A DNA stretch of 64,000 nucleotides from Pyrococcus sp. ST04 (GTDB lineage: Archaea > Methanobacteriota_B > Thermococci > Thermococcales > Thermococcaceae): NCBI RefSeq assembly GCF_000263735.1, contig NC_017946.1, positions 1,672,886 to 1,736,885 on the forward strand. Reading direction: 5' to 3'. The position numbers were made by a program, and so were the translations under genes. This document shows, in pieces, positions 48,773 to 60,537 of this stretch. The notes beneath the pieces were generated by a model. That model ran no database searches. It saw nothing but the letters and a program-made list of their open reading frames with translations, and was not told the origin of the DNA. The number at the start of each line of letters is the position of its first letter. Positions within the stretch are counted from its first letter, which is position 1.

Positions 48773-49273
48773 TCACTCAATTTTAACTTCGAAGCCCTCT
48801 CCTTCCTTCTTCGTTGGGTGCTTCTTTGGAACTCTAATTTCGAGGACACCATTATTGTACTTAGCCTTGGCCTTCTCTGGAATAACCTCTTCTGGGAGCC
48901 TAATTACCCTTCTGTAACCAGTGAAGTATCTCTCGATCCTCACGGCCCCTTCCTTCTCAAGCTCCTTCTCCCTTTTCACGACTGCCTCTATGTATACCGC
49001 GTCATCAGTGACCCTAACTTTGATGTCCTCCTTCCTAACCCCTGGAAGCTCTGCCGTTATTACGAACTCATCGCCCCTATCGAAGATATCAACAAATGGC
49101 TCCCTCCAGACTTCCCCGACTCTCTCTTCATAGAACTCTGGCTCCCCCCATCTTCTGTACGTCCAGAACCTTGGTCTGCTGAAGAATTCATCAAACATTG
49201 CATCAATTTCTTCTTGTATTTCCCTTATTAGGTCGAATGGATCCCAAATATCCCACCTTCTTCTCCTCACCAT
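48773..49273 (-). CDS. small heat-shock protein Hsp20
   Basis: An ATP-independent holdase chaperone of 166 residues that forms 24-mer-type shells. The alpha-crystallin domain runs from FVDIFDRGDEFVITAELPGV (near residue 65) to NNGVLEIRVPK, and the C-terminal IxI-like tail is present as FEVKIE. The N-terminus is Trp/Arg/Phe-rich (VRRRRWDIWDPFDLIREI). ATG 49273 is used; the ribosome site is GGTGGTAGGA. Longer in-frame starts would pass through the operator. Heat control by Phr is expected. Confidence 0.95.
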   Translation of the reverse strand: MVRRRRWDIWDPFDLIREIQEEIDAMFDEFFSRPRFWTYRRWGEPEFYEERVGEVWREPFVDIFDRGDEFVITAELPGVRKEDIKVRVTDDAVYIEAVVKREKELEKEGAVRIERYFTGYRRVIRLPEEVIPEKAKAKYNNGVLEIRVPKKHPTKKEGEGFEVKIE

Positions 49274-49291
49274 TCCTACCACCCCCTCTCG

Positions 49292-49317
49292 CTTTTGGTT
49301 ACCAATAGTTATTAAAA
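49292..49317 (-). promoter_or_regulatory. Phr-type heat-shock operator before hsp20
   Basis: Minus strand TTTTAATAACTATTGGTAAC followed by CAAAAG, just downstream of TATA element CTTTAAAAA (about 49326-49334). It matches the VAT operator and the motif before the TIP49-like gene. Confidence 0.8.
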
Positions 49318-49391
49318 TAAGGGGGTTTTTAAAGTTTTCGCCATAACGCGTATAACTAAGTAATACTAAGTAGAATATTAGAGGTGTCAAA

Positions 49392-50174
49392 ATGCCCACA
49401 TTTGAGGGTATCGTGTCAGCACTTGAAATAATATTGATATTTGGAATGATACTTGTGGTAGGTATATCCGCATATTTTAGATCAAGATTCGTATCAAAAT
49501 TTCCAGAACTGAAGATGAGTTATGACCTAATACTTTCCGCATTTTTCATATTCTTAATCACAGACATTATTTTCGGATACACTGGATATAGAGTGTACCT
49601 CTACCAGGTTGAAAAGGGAACAGTTGGAAGAGTTATACTAGTTGCCCAGACTCTTTACCTCACCAGCACCGTACTATTCCTCCTGGGATGGTTTTCAATA
49701 TTAAGAGCAACATTGGGCCTAAGTCTACCCTGGAAGAGGGAGAAAATGCTTGATATAAAACCGGGAGTTTACATAGTATTCGACAAAGACGCTATTGGAG
49801 AATTTAAGAAGCTAGATATGAGGAGATTAGCACTAACTAGAGATCCCTGGAAACTAGCGGATGAAGAAAATGTATACTGGATAACAAAAACGCAGGAAGA
49901 CAAAGTTGAAAGAAGAATAAGCCCAACGAACATGGAGTATATGACTCAATTAATGGTGAACTTTATGAAAGCAACCAAAGATGCCAAGGCAATTCTCATA
50001 GATGGACTCGAATATTTAATAGTAGAAAATGGGTTCGTTCCAGTCTTTAAAATGCTCACCAAGATACATGATTTTGCAAAAAGGTACGATGCGATAATAT
50101 TTGTTCCCATAACCAGAGACGTCCTCGAAAAGAGAGAGTTAGCATTATTAAAGAAAGAATTCGAAGAGAAATGA
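49392..50174 (+). CDS. DUF835 membrane-anchored protein (paralogue)
   Basis: A 260-residue protein with three hydrophobic segments in the first 115 residues and a C-terminal DUF835 domain (PGVYIVFDK...[10 protein letters not shown]...[16 protein letters not shown]). Layout and key motif (DGLEYLI-ENGF) equal those of the gene at 28818-29597. It is divergent from hsp20, with a promoter of about 90 bases between the two, and lies 10 bases before a sugar kinase gene. GAGGTGT precedes the ATG. Function unknown. Confidence 0.8.
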   Translation: MPTFEGIVSALEIILIFGMILVVGISAYFRSRFVSKFPELKMSYDLILSAFFIFLITDIIFGYTGYRVYLYQVEKGTVGRVILVAQTLYLTSTVLFLLGWFSILRATLGLSLPWKREKMLDIKPGVYIVFDKDAIGEFKKLDMRRLALTRDPWKLADEENVYWITKTQEDKVERRISPTNMEYMTQLMVNFMKATKDAKAILIDGLEYLIVENGFVPVFKMLTKIHDFAKRYDAIIFVPITRDVLEKRELALLKKEFEEK

Positions 50175-50184
50175 GGGATCTATT

Positions 50185-51072
50185 ATGGCCGGAAGATTAG
50201 ACGTTATTTGCATGGGAAATTTAAACTATGACATAACATTCCTTATGGAAAAGTTCCCAGAATTCCATGAGAAAGTTAATGCCAAAGCTGTTTACACTGG
50301 CCTCGGAGGTTCAGCTGGAAACACGGCAACTTGGCTAGCCCACCTAGGGCTTAAAGTAGGCTTTATAGGTGCTGTTGGAAACGATGACTTCGGCAGGCTT
50401 CACTTAGAATTCTTCAGAAAGATAGGGGTAGACACAAAGGGCATAAAGGTAGTTGAAGAACCAACTGGAGTCGCCGTCATGATGGTTAAGGGAGAGGACA
50501 AGAGAATAGTGAAATATTCAGGGGCAAACAAGTTCAAGGAAATAAACTTTGAGTATCTAAAGCTAGCTAGGCACCTTCACTTATCCTCGAATCCAATAGA
50601 CCTAATCAGAGAAGCCGTGAAAGCTGCCAAATCTTTTGGATTAACGGTGTCGTTCGATCCAGGAGAGATGGAGGTTCCCAAAGATATTGAGGAAAAGCTT
50701 GACATCCTCATGATGAACGAGGATGAGTTTAAAAGAAAGTATGGAAGTCTGGAGAACATCAAAGAGATAAAGTCGAGGATAGCCATAGCAACCCTCAACG
50801 GAGGAGGAGCACTTGTTAGGGATGAGAAAGGTAAGGTTTACGAGGTGAGGGGGCTATCTGCAAAAGCCGTCGACACTACTGGTGGGGGAGATTCATTCAA
50901 TGCAGGCTTCCTCTACGGATTTCTTAACGGCTGGGACACTATTAGCTCGGCGAAACTTGGAATGCTGCTGGCTTACTTAACGGTTCAGAAAATCGGGGCG
51001 AGAAGTGCGGTTGTACCTTTAGAAAGGGTAAGAGAGATTGCAAAAACTTTAAATCTGGACATACCTCTTTAG
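50185..51072 (+). CDS. PfkB-family carbohydrate or nucleoside kinase
   Basis: A 295-residue kinase of the ribokinase/PfkB superfamily. Signature 1 is [20 protein letters not shown] near residues 38-57; signature 2 with the catalytic Asp is [16 protein letters not shown] near 233-248. The GAGD anion hole is GGGD here. The substrate could be a sugar, sugar phosphate or nucleoside; the sequence does not decide. It follows the DUF835 gene by 10 bases and overlaps the convergent ABC permease gene by four. Confidence 0.87.
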   Translation: MAGRLDVICMGNLNYDITFLMEKFPEFHEKVNAKAVYTGLGGSAGNTATWLAHLGLKVGFIGAVGNDDFGRLHLEFFRKIGVDTKGIKVVEEPTGVAVMMVKGEDKRIVKYSGANKFKEINFEYLKLARHLHLSSNPIDLIREAVKAAKSFGLTVSFDPGEMEVPKDIEEKLDILMMNEDEFKRKYGSLENIKEIKSRIAIATLNGGGALVRDEKGKVYEVRGLSAKAVDTTGGGDSFNAGFLYGFLNGWDTISSAKLGMLLAYLTVQKIGARSAVVPLERVREIAKTLNLDIPL

Positions 51073-51887
51073 TAGCTCTTAAGCCCAACTTCCCTAGCTT
51101 TTTTCTCAGCCCATTTATACGAATTAAGGCCGATAATTGCATAGAGAAGTGAGAGCAACATTAAGTATGATATCTTTCCTAGACTGGTTCTAAATCCATG
51201 AGCAACGATTGTTCTAACGGCCTCTGTCGTTGGAGCATATGGGAGCAACATTGCCATTATCTGCAGAGGCTTTGGAAGAATGTCTATTGGATACATGGCT
51301 CCGCTCAGGGCAAAGACTAGCATTTCAAGAATGTTTATGAAGGGCCCAGGATCCTTTAAGTACAGAACGATACCAGCAACTGCCATACCAAGTCCTATCA
51401 TCCCTACTGATCCCAGTAAAAGTATTGGCAGGGCTCTTAAGAATTGAGATGGAGTTATTGAAAGTCCAAAAACTATCCAAAAGATCGGAATGTATATGGC
51501 AATATACAGCAGATTGAGAAGCAATCTAACAATAATATTTCCCAAGAAAAATGTTATTCTTCTCATAGGAGCCGCAAAGGAGTATTCCAAAGTCCCAGCA
51601 TAAAGCTCGTCAACAACACTCCACACGAATCCGCTCAAAAATGTTATACCAAAGGATAAAACCATAAACCCGAGAATCGCAAATGTTAAGTAATCAGAGT
51701 AACCAGTTAGCCTTTCAAGAGCCTCAGAAGTCCTTTTTCCGGTCAATCCAAGTCCAATTAAAAGGGCATTACCCACAAAGAAGAAACCCATCAATATGTC
51801 GCTAATGAACCATGCCTTATAACTTAAGAACACCTTCCAGCTCTTTCTAGCAACTCCAAGAAGTGCCCTGAGCTCAGTAGCCTCCAT
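51069..51887 (-). CDS. ABC-2 type transporter permease (second)
   Basis: A 272-residue membrane protein with about six hydrophobic segments and the ABC-2 pattern ([40 protein letters not shown]). The exporter is completed by the permease and ATPase encoded just upstream. Overlaps of 14 and 4 bases show translational coupling. Such three-gene exporters move lipids, drugs or polysaccharides; the substrate is not evident. Confidence 0.88.
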   Translation of the reverse strand: MEATELRALLGVARKSWKVFLSYKAWFISDILMGFFFVGNALLIGLGLTGKRTSEALERLTGYSDYLTFAILGFMVLSFGITFLSGFVWSVVDELYAGTLEYSFAAPMRRITFFLGNIIVRLLLNLLYIAIYIPIFWIVFGLSITPSQFLRALPILLLGSVGMIGLGMAVAGIVLYLKDPGPFINILEMLVFALSGAMYPIDILPKPLQIMAMLLPYAPTTEAVRTIVAHGFRTSLGKISYLMLLSLLYAIIGLNSYKWAEKKAREVGLKSY

Positions 51888-52677
51888 AACCCATCATCCT
51901 CGTTATCTTTTCAGCCCATTTAAATATCGCCAGACTAATTCCCCAGTAAATTGGAAGTAGAATAATCATGGCAAATAATTCGCTCCAAACCATGGAGTAC
52001 CCGAATCCCATGAACACTTTTCTCACAGCATTAGCGGCGTGAGTTAGGGGGATTAGCCAAGACACTTCTCTAACTACCTTTGGAAGAGCCGATAAAGGAA
52101 AGAATACACCCGAGAGAAAAAGGATGACAAACTCAAGTATGTTCGCCATTGGGCCTATATTTTTGAGCATCATAACTAAACCTGCGAACATTAGCCCAAA
52201 TCCTAAGAATATCAAAAAGGAGATTGCCAGAATTGGAAGAGTCTTGAATACTGATGCAAGTGAGATCGGGATCCTAAATAGCAGAACTCCAAAGAGAAAA
52301 ACAATTGCCATTATAATCGAATCCATAAGCATCCAAGCTATCGCAAGCCCAACTATCATCTTAAGGATGCCAGTTGGAGATACCACGTTGCTTTCGAAGG
52401 TTCCCCTTTGAAGTTCCCTCCTAACTCCCCACACCGAGGCCTCCATTGGAGATACCGAAACCCACCAAAGGGTATACCCTATAAGAACATACGTCGGGTA
52501 ATCACCTATTCCCGCAGAACTCTCAAGCAATGCGGAAAATCTTCCCCCAAGTATCGCCTGCCCAAAATATATAAACTGCAACAAGAAGACAAGGCCTACC
52601 AAAATAGAGCTAACTACCCTTAGAGGATACCTAAAAAACATTCTGAATTCTTTGTCAATCACTGCAATTATGCTCAA
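51874..52677 (-). CDS. ABC-2 type transporter permease (first)
   Basis: A 267-residue membrane protein with about six hydrophobic segments and the same ABC-2 layout as its partner (RELQRGTFESNVVSPTGILK; LEFVILFLSGVFFPLSALPK). The two permeases are likely to form a heterodimer. The start overlaps the ATPase stop (ATGA). Confidence 0.88.
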   Translation of the reverse strand: MSIIAVIDKEFRMFFRYPLRVVSSILVGLVFLLQFIYFGQAILGGRFSALLESSAGIGDYPTYVLIGYTLWWVSVSPMEASVWGVRRELQRGTFESNVVSPTGILKMIVGLAIAWMLMDSIIMAIVFLFGVLLFRIPISLASVFKTLPILAISFLIFLGFGLMFAGLVMMLKNIGPMANILEFVILFLSGVFFPLSALPKVVREVSWLIPLTHAANAVRKVFMGFGYSMVWSELFAMIILLPIYWGISLAIFKWAEKITRMMGYGGY

Positions 52678-53630
52678 TCTCTCAGCCCCCTCCCGGTAAG
52701 CTTTATAAAGACATCCTCCAGGGTGGGTTCTTTGACTTCTACAGACAAAACTTTAGCATTATTCCTGACCAAAAATTCTACAAGCCTTGGAATTTCTTCC
52801 TCTCCAAGGCTTCCTCTCAGCACGATAGTTCCATTATTTTCCTCAACTTTCACTAAACCAAAGGGATTATTCCCAGTATAGTTCTTTACCTTGACCTCAA
52901 CTATCGTGTCTTTCTTTACAAGCTTCTTTAATCCTTCAGGCGTATCTAGGGCTATTATCTTGCCTTGGTCTATGATAGCAATTCTATCACAGAGCTGTTC
53001 CGCTTCATGCATGTAGTGTGTTGTTAGTAAAACCGTTTTCCCTTCTTCCTTAACTAGTCTTTTAACAAGATCCCTAACAAAAACGGCACTCTGAACATCA
53101 AGACCAAGGGTAGGTTCATCAAGAAATAGAACCTCTGGATCGTTAATCAAGGCCTTTGCTATTGCAAGTCTTTGTTTCATTCCCCTAGAGTAATTCATAA
53201 CAAGGTCGTTTCTCCTATCCCAGAGACCAACCATTTTTAGCAGTTCCCTTATTCTTTTTTCAGCCTCACTCCTAGGAACATAGTAAATGCTAGCAAAATA
53301 TCTTAAGTTCTCGTATGCTGTGAGTCTCCAGTAAAGAGTCCTTTCTCCCTCTGCAACTAGGTTAATTCTTCTCCTAACCTCCCTAGCTTCCTTAACAACA
53401 TCAAACCCAAGGACTTTTGCTTCTCCGGACGTTGGTTCTAGAAGAGTTGTCAAGATCTTTATCGTAGTTGTTTTTCCAGCCCCATTCGGTCCAAGAAGCC
53501 CAAATAACTCACCTCTTTTGACCTCAAAGCTTATCCCCTTAAGAGCTTCAAACCACTCAACTTTCCTGAATGGGAGGGGAATCTTCTTGGGATATAGCTT
53601 TCTCAGATTTCGAACCTCTATAGCTCTCAT
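52674..53630 (-). CDS. ABC transporter ATP-binding protein (DrrA-type exporter)
   Basis: A 318-residue ATPase. Walker A GPNGAGKTT is at about residues 46-54, the Q-loop region near 90, signature YSRGMKQRLAIAKAL near 145, Walker B VLFLDEPTLGLD near 167, and H-loop TTHYMHEAEQL near 200. The C-terminal extension with VEVKEPTLEDVFIKLTGRGL is typical of DrrA-like exporters. First gene of the ATPase-permease-permease operon. Confidence 0.93.
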   Translation of the reverse strand: MRAIEVRNLRKLYPKKIPLPFRKVEWFEALKGISFEVKRGELFGLLGPNGAGKTTTIKILTTLLEPTSGEAKVLGFDVVKEAREVRRRINLVAEGERTLYWRLTAYENLRYFASIYYVPRSEAEKRIRELLKMVGLWDRRNDLVMNYSRGMKQRLAIAKALINDPEVLFLDEPTLGLDVQSAVFVRDLVKRLVKEEGKTVLLTTHYMHEAEQLCDRIAIIDQGKIIALDTPEGLKKLVKKDTIVEVKVKNYTGNNPFGLVKVEENNGTIVLRGSLGEEEIPRLVEFLVRNNAKVLSVEVKEPTLEDVFIKLTGRGLRD

Positions 53631-53676
53631 GACATGAAAACGTTGTTAGAGAATAATTTAAAAATGTCTCGCAACA

Positions 53677-54462
53677 CTATGCATTCTTTTCAGATTTCCT
53701 AAACTTTAATGAGTGCACTCCATCATTTGCCGCTATTCTAAACTCATACGTACTTGGCTCAAAGTCAGGGTTTGGTGACTTAAGGATGCTCATTGTCTCT
53801 ATCAGCTCGCCGTCTCCAATTTTAGAGTTAAAGACTATGACAACATCAGAAAGTCCAGATACCCATGCAACGAACCTTCTCGAAACAACATCTATGTTCA
53901 GTAGGAAGATTGAGATCACATTCCTTTTCCTATATATCCTCGCCAAATGAGCAACTTCCGCATTCAGCAACTTTATTGTAACTTCCTCGCCAAAAAGTGT
54001 CACAACCCCGTCAAGGGTGTGAATAAGCTTTACAATTCTTTTATCTCCAACTATCGGGTAAATCCTCTCCACATAGACCCTCTCAATCTTTGGAGTTATT
54101 GTTTCTTCAGTGGGATTTGGAATCGTGATAACATAGTCGTCATAAGGTGGAATGTCGTACTTTGATCCAAATATATCGAGGATTTTCAGTTTCTTTTCCT
54201 CCTTTGCCATTCTTTGAATGTTCAATCCAACGAAAGATGCCCTTGAAATTAACTTTATTACTGGAAGGCTATAATTGTGGATTACTCCAAAGGAATTCCT
54301 GAACACCATGTTCTTAAATATTTCAAACCCAAGAGCCCAACCCAAAGAGAACGCATCGTACATTATGGTTATTGTAGCCCCTCTAACTAATCCACCACCA
54401 ATTGCCTTATCGATCTCCTCAATATCTAGTGGGATAGGAGAAAAGAATTCAAACCCGTCCAT
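53677..54462 (-). CDS. KaiC/RecA-like protein with degenerate P-loop
   Basis: A 261-residue protein. The start IPLDIEEIDKAIGGGLVRGATITIMY follows the KaiC family frame (split: residues 10-35), but the P-loop GPPGTGKT is replaced by DAFSLGWALG, so ATP binding is doubtful. It resembles the DUF257 proteins of the operon in size and fold. ATG 54462 is used with GGGTGACATTT before it; the MCP stop TGA sits inside this site, so the genes are coupled. It closes the DUF257-MCP operon. A role in sensing or output is inference. Confidence 0.7.
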   Translation of the reverse strand: MDGFEFFSPIPLDIEEIDKAIGGGLVRGATITIMYDAFSLGWALGFEIFKNMVFRNSFGVIHNYSLPVIKLISRASFVGLNIQRMAKEEKKLKILDIFGSKYDIPPYDDYVITIPNPTEETITPKIERVYVERIYPIVGDKRIVKLIHTLDGVVTLFGEEVTIKLLNAEVAHLARIYRKRNVISIFLLNIDVVSRRFVAWVSGLSDVVIVFNSKIGDGELIETMSILKSPNPDFEPSTYEFRIAANDGVHSLKFRKSEKNA

Positions 54463-54467
54463 AAATG

Positions 54468-56643
<2,176 letters not shown>

Positions 56644-56935
56644 ATCCCCATCACCCTAGCATATGCCTATCACAAAATATATCATATATTGACGTATTTT
56701 AAGGTTTATGCGCCTTAATGTTCAAAAATCTTGTAACTTTATGTTACAAAATCTCAGGAAAATTATAACAGAATTCCCAAGATATCAAAATCTGTGTATT
56801 TATAAACATAGACTAAGTATATTAAACAAACATTTAGATAGAATATATCGACAGAGGGTTCAATTTGAAAAAATTTAGTTCGATATTTAAACTTCGTAAG
56901 TATTTCAACAAATTTATAGAAATTTTAAGGTACTC
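56644..56935. other. A/T-rich intergenic region with promoter palindrome
   Basis: About 290 bases, strongly A/T-rich. AATATATCATATATT (56676-56690) is an odd palindrome with 7-base arms that probably includes the TATA box of the DUF257-MCP operon. Nothing else is recognised. T-rich stretches may end the zinc-ribbon gene on the other side. Confidence 0.45.
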
Positions 56936-57355
56936 CTATTCATTTAGTAATATTTCCAATAAATTTGTGAAGAATTCTTTATTATTGACAACTTTTTTGT
57001 ACAATCTTAACAGGGTAGAATGATTAAGATCAACGATAACCTTAATAGTGGAGGGAGTTAACTTCAGATACAACGCTAAGTATGCTATTAGCATAACCCT
57101 TTTTAGTGAATGAACACCGCTCAAAGGAGTACCATCAAGTTCATTAAATGTTCTTCCACAAGACTTACACTTAAACCTGTGGAGCTTAAATCCACCTTTC
57201 CTAGTTATGAATCCTATCCTTACTACCTCTGTAGAACCACAATAGGGACATCTAATCCTTTGTCCCCCATAACGAAATTTCCTCACTGCCTCCACTACTT
57301 CCTCATCCCTAAGTGTAAGTAACCTCTGTATGTCAAGTATTACTTCCTCCCTCAT
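56936..57355 (-). CDS. solitary transposase-type zinc-ribbon protein, 139 aa
   Basis: Residues 34-70 form the zinc ribbon seen at the N-terminus of IS1/IS1595-type transposases: RCPYCGSTEVVRIG, then HRFKCKSCGRTFNELDGTPL. A short helical region follows (LKRVMLIAYLALYLKLTPST), with an HTH-like part. The DDE catalytic domain is absent and the frame is intact, so this may be a domesticated DNA-binding protein or a decay product. No inverted repeats flank it that I can see. Neighbours are A/T-rich spacers. Confidence 0.72.
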   Translation of the reverse strand: MREEVILDIQRLLTLRDEEVVEAVRKFRYGGQRIRCPYCGSTEVVRIGFITRKGGFKLHRFKCKSCGRTFNELDGTPLSGVHSLKRVMLIAYLALYLKLTPSTIKVIVDLNHSTLLRLYKKVVNNKEFFTNLLEILLNE

Positions 57356-57460
57356 TTTTTCAAATTCTTAGAATAGGTTTTTATCTCTGGTATAATTTTT
57401 GAGTATATAGTTTATAAATATTTGGTCATTGCTACTGCCAAACATTCAATAGAAACACAA

Positions 57461-57979
57461 TCATAAGGTTACAATTCTAATGAGTCTAATGATGTCTTTA
57501 ACTTCTAAAATACCGTGCACCTTTCTCTCCCTATCTACCACGGGTAGATGATGTTTTCCCGTTTCAACCATTATTTTAATGGCATGTCCCAAGTTGTCAT
57601 TTATACTAATCACTATTGGTCTCTTCACCATCACGTCCCTAACCCTCGATGCTCTGTTAAGAGCATATCTTTTTAACATTCCAAAGCCTACTACAGAGTA
57701 TTTTCTTGGAGGGACAAAGTAGTTCAATAAATCTTTCATTGTAACAAATCCAACAAGTCTATCTTCCTCATCAACGACTACAGCAGAAGTTTCTTCAACT
57801 GTAAACATCTCTATGAGCTCAAAGAGTGGAGTTTCAGGATGAACTTTCAAGAAGTCTCTATCCATAACTAAGCTAACCGGAACTTTTGATATGTATTTTA
57901 GATTGTGACTAAGTTCTTCCTTTCTAGCTAAGAGAACAAGCTTTCTTTTTCCCATTATTTTTGCAACTTTCCTTTCCAT
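57461..57979 (-). CDS. CBS-domain protein
   Basis: A 172-residue protein with a tandem CBS pair: VHPETPLFELIEMFTVEETS with VDEEDRLVGFVTMKDLL (first) and VISINDNLGHAIKIMVETGK with VVDRERKVHGILEVKDII (second). CBS pairs bind adenine nucleotides and act as regulators. The start lies inside the nreA coding end (25-base overlap), so the two are coupled. It may sense nucleotides in connection with DNA repair; that link is inference. Confidence 0.88.
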   Translation of the reverse strand: MERKVAKIMGKRKLVLLARKEELSHNLKYISKVPVSLVMDRDFLKVHPETPLFELIEMFTVEETSAVVVDEEDRLVGFVTMKDLLNYFVPPRKYSVVGFGMLKRYALNRASRVRDVMVKRPIVISINDNLGHAIKIMVETGKHHLPVVDRERKVHGILEVKDIIRLIRIVTL

Positions 57980-59205
57980 CCACCAACCCCCAGGAAGCTA
58001 TCCAACGTTCTCTGCCCTAATTGTTTAAGTAACCAGCTCCTAGCTAACCACCTATCCAACGGATGTTGTAATATTTTCTTAACTTCATTTAAAGCTTCCG
58101 TAAGGCTTTCAAAGATTTTCGGAGATTTCTCTAAGGCCTTTCTAACTCCAACCCTAATCTGCCAAACTCCAACTGGAGCATAGTATGAAGGGGTTACCTC
58201 CCTAAAGACTATTGCACTTGCTTGTCTTTTCATTTTTCTTAATTTTTCAAGAACACTGAGCCTAGCAGCGTAATAAGCCCCTGACGTTTCCTCGGCATAC
58301 CCCTTAATCCCTCTAAAATCCTCGTAATCGTGTATAACCATTGGCTCATCGCTACCAAAAAGGGAACCCTTTAGCCAAACTTCTAAAAGCTCAAAGGAGT
58401 ATCTCCTCGGTATTAGTAACACAACGTACCTGTTCCCCAAGAATTCCTCATAATACACCTCGTACCTATCCAGGGTATCATAATTAAGTACCTCTCTTCT
58501 TAGATAACTACCTATCGTATCTTGGACGGCAGTTATGCTCCATCTAGTCGGTACGATTTTCTTTCTTATTCCTAACAGTCCAGCGGAGAGTAACCTTATT
58601 ATGTAGTACTCATCAAAGCCAGCTTCATAAAGTGTAATTATTGCATCTTTTGCTTTTAATTCATCACTAACAACGGCATCAACTTTCCTTGGGACTCTCG
58701 GATTTTCAACAACTTCAAATTTTTTCAAAACACCACTTGGGCCAATTGGTGGTGCAAACTCTGTAGGGAGGACTTTTATTTTAGGCTTGTCTTTAAGGAG
58801 TATCTCACTATCGACCGGTTTAGAGGACATTGCAAGCTCCTGAATGTTCTCAATTAGTTTCGAGCTTTTCCTAACATCCACATTAACTCTCGTCTGTCCA
58901 AGTACTAACAAGGACCGGTACCTAATCACGTCCGATATACTTACATTCTCCCAAGAAGTTGGACTGTCTAGGTAACTTGTGTCTCCCTCAATTGGTGGAA
59001 CAAGGGGGCCAATTCTAACCTTTGGATAACCATATTCTCCAACGAATATACTCGGGGGAGAAGAACCAAATATATCCTCCCGAGAAACCAAAGGTAACGC
59101 TTCTCTAGCTACTTTAAATCTCTCAAGAATCGGACAGACTGGCCTTCCACAGAGGAGCTTCCTTCCCTTACATATTGCGCAAAGTTTCGAATTCACTTTT
59201 ATCAT
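57955..59205 (-). CDS. nreA: NreA-type DNA repair protein
   Basis: An archaeal repair protein of 416 residues (DUF650/DUF651 family). The N-terminal zinc motif is CAICKGRKLLCGRPVCPI at about residues 8-25. At the C-terminus QRTLDSFL (residues 398-405) is a PCNA-interacting PIP box. In Haloferax, NreA has been linked to repair of mitomycin C damage with PCNA. ATG 59205 follows AGAGGTAGT; a longer frame to 59304 runs through the promoter. Its 3' end overlaps the CBS gene. Confidence 0.9.
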   Translation of the reverse strand: MIKVNSKLCAICKGRKLLCGRPVCPILERFKVAREALPLVSREDIFGSSPPSIFVGEYGYPKVRIGPLVPPIEGDTSYLDSPTSWENVSISDVIRYRSLLVLGQTRVNVDVRKSSKLIENIQELAMSSKPVDSEILLKDKPKIKVLPTEFAPPIGPSGVLKKFEVVENPRVPRKVDAVVSDELKAKDAIITLYEAGFDEYYIIRLLSAGLLGIRKKIVPTRWSITAVQDTIGSYLRREVLNYDTLDRYEVYYEEFLGNRYVVLLIPRRYSFELLEVWLKGSLFGSDEPMVIHDYEDFRGIKGYAEETSGAYYAARLSVLEKLRKMKRQASAIVFREVTPSYYAPVGVWQIRVGVRKALEKSPKIFESLTEALNEVKKILQHPLDRWLARSWLLKQLGQRTLDSFLGVGGWKGKLQK

Positions 59206-59318
59206 ACTACCTCTACTTCTGTCTTTTCTAAATTTAATCTTTTGGTGGTTGAGGAGAAAACAATATAAGCGAAAACCTCTAAGTTTTAATTGAGAAAATT
59301 TCAAAAAGGTGGTGGAAA

Positions 59319-59561
59319 ATGGTTAGGGCCTATGTTTTATTGACTATTGAGATAGGAAAAGTTGAGAAAGTTATTGAAGAGATAAAGAAGATACCTGGCG
59401 TCACAAAAGCAGACGCGGTAACAGGACCCTACGATGCAATAGTTCACATTGAAGCCTCTGACCTTGGAGAACTCACTAGGAAAATACTCCACGATATTCA
59501 CAATATAGATGGAGTTATAGACACAACAACTGCCATAGTTGTCGAGTTAGAAGAAGAGTGA
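59319..59561 (+). CDS. stand-alone Lrp/AsnC ligand-binding (RAM) domain protein
   Basis: An 80-residue protein consisting only of the RAM domain: MVRAYVLLTIEIGKVEKVIE, GVTKADAVTGPYDAIVHIEA, IHNIDGVIDTTTAIVVE. It has no helix-turn-helix. Such proteins form oligomers that bind amino acids and may modulate full-length Lrp regulators or enzymes. AAAGGTGGTGGAAA precedes the ATG. It is divergent from nreA and meets the srp19 stop with no gap. Confidence 0.93.
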   Translation: MVRAYVLLTIEIGKVEKVIEEIKKIPGVTKADAVTGPYDAIVHIEASDLGELTRKILHDIHNIDGVIDTTTAIVVELEEE

Positions 59562-59867
59562 TCATCGCCTCCTTTTTCTAAGTTCTCTGATTTTCTGGGC
59601 GATCATCCGAAGGGTTTTAGCTTTACCATGAGGACTTTCAACTATAATCATTCCATAAGTTCTCAAATCTTCGTCAATCCCAGAGAGTCTTGGATTCAGT
59701 TTTTCCCTTTCTACAGAGATGACCTTAAGCCCCAAACTCTCGACAGCATCAACAATTTCATCAAGAGATGGATTATCAACTGCCAACGTTTTCGAAACAA
59801 CTCTACCATACTTTTTACTTAATCTCGCATCAAGCTCAGAGGGCCAAATAACAAATTTCCCCATCAT
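59562..59867 (-). CDS. srp19: signal recognition particle 19 kDa protein
   Basis: SRP19 binds helices 6 and 8 of 7S RNA and prepares it for SRP54. The 101-residue protein has KFVIWPSELDARLSKKYGRV at the start, GLKVISVEREKLNPRL in the middle and a Lys/Arg-rich end (RELRKRRR). Size and motifs fit the family. It is convergent with the RAM gene and divergent from the DUF257-trmI pair. Confidence 0.95.
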   Translation of the reverse strand: MMGKFVIWPSELDARLSKKYGRVVSKTLAVDNPSLDEIVDAVESLGLKVISVEREKLNPRLSGIDEDLRTYGMIIVESPHGKAKTLRMIAQKIRELRKRRR

Positions 59868-59922
59868 AAATCACCCAAACTTTAAAAATTTCCACGGTTT
59901 AAAATCTTTGGGGGAGATGTTT

Positions 59923-60537
59923 ATGGAGAGAAACCTCATAGGTAAAATGATTCTTGATGAAATAAAGAATGGGGATGTTGCAATAATCGAATACCCAAGC
60001 ACCTTTCCAGTTCACGAACTCCTTTGGGATAACCTCATTTTAAATTTCATAGAAGAGTTTGAAGTAGTCATAGATGACTTTTTTGGAATTGGAGACATAA
60101 TGTTCAGAACCTACATAAGGAGAGTTTCTCCGGAAAAATACAAGATGATTATGGAGAACGTTGTGGGAAATGTGAAAGCGGTGAAAATAGGACCGGGGAA
60201 AGTAAGCTACAGTGAAGTAATAGAAGAGATCCCCCTAACTTATGATCTCTCCGAGTTCATAAAGCTGTATTATCCTGGAATAAGAGAAATACTTGCGAAA
60301 TCCTCAAAAAAGGTGATATTCCTCACAGTAGGCCTTGCAGAGTACCTGTATTTTGGAAGAGAAAAAGCACTAGAAACAATAATCCTCAGTAGGAGCGTTC
60401 TACCCATAGAAGACTGGACGTCCGTTTATCTACTTAACATAGACCTCGCCCCAGAAAAGAGCGTTGCTGCATTGGAGGAGATAAGCCCACTAGTTATTTA
60501 CGTCTCAAATAAGGGAATACTGGTGAAGAAAGGATGA
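59923..60537 (+). CDS. DUF257 family protein
   Basis: A 204-residue protein similar in layout to the one at 55981-56643: VAIIEYPSTFPVHELLWDNL at the start, a beta-alpha fold without P-loop, and VIYVSNKGILVKKG at the end. ATG 59923 is used, six bases after GGGGGAG; ATG 59917 overlaps it. It overlaps trmI by four bases. Function unknown; DUF257 proteins in this window sit in two different operons. Confidence 0.8.
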   Translation: MERNLIGKMILDEIKNGDVAIIEYPSTFPVHELLWDNLILNFIEEFEVVIDDFFGIGDIMFRTYIRRVSPEKYKMIMENVVGNVKAVKIGPGKVSYSEVIEEIPLTYDLSEFIKLYYPGIREILAKSSKKVIFLTVGLAEYLYFGREKALETIILSRSVLPIEDWTSVYLLNIDLAPEKSVAALEEISPLVIYVSNKGILVKKG

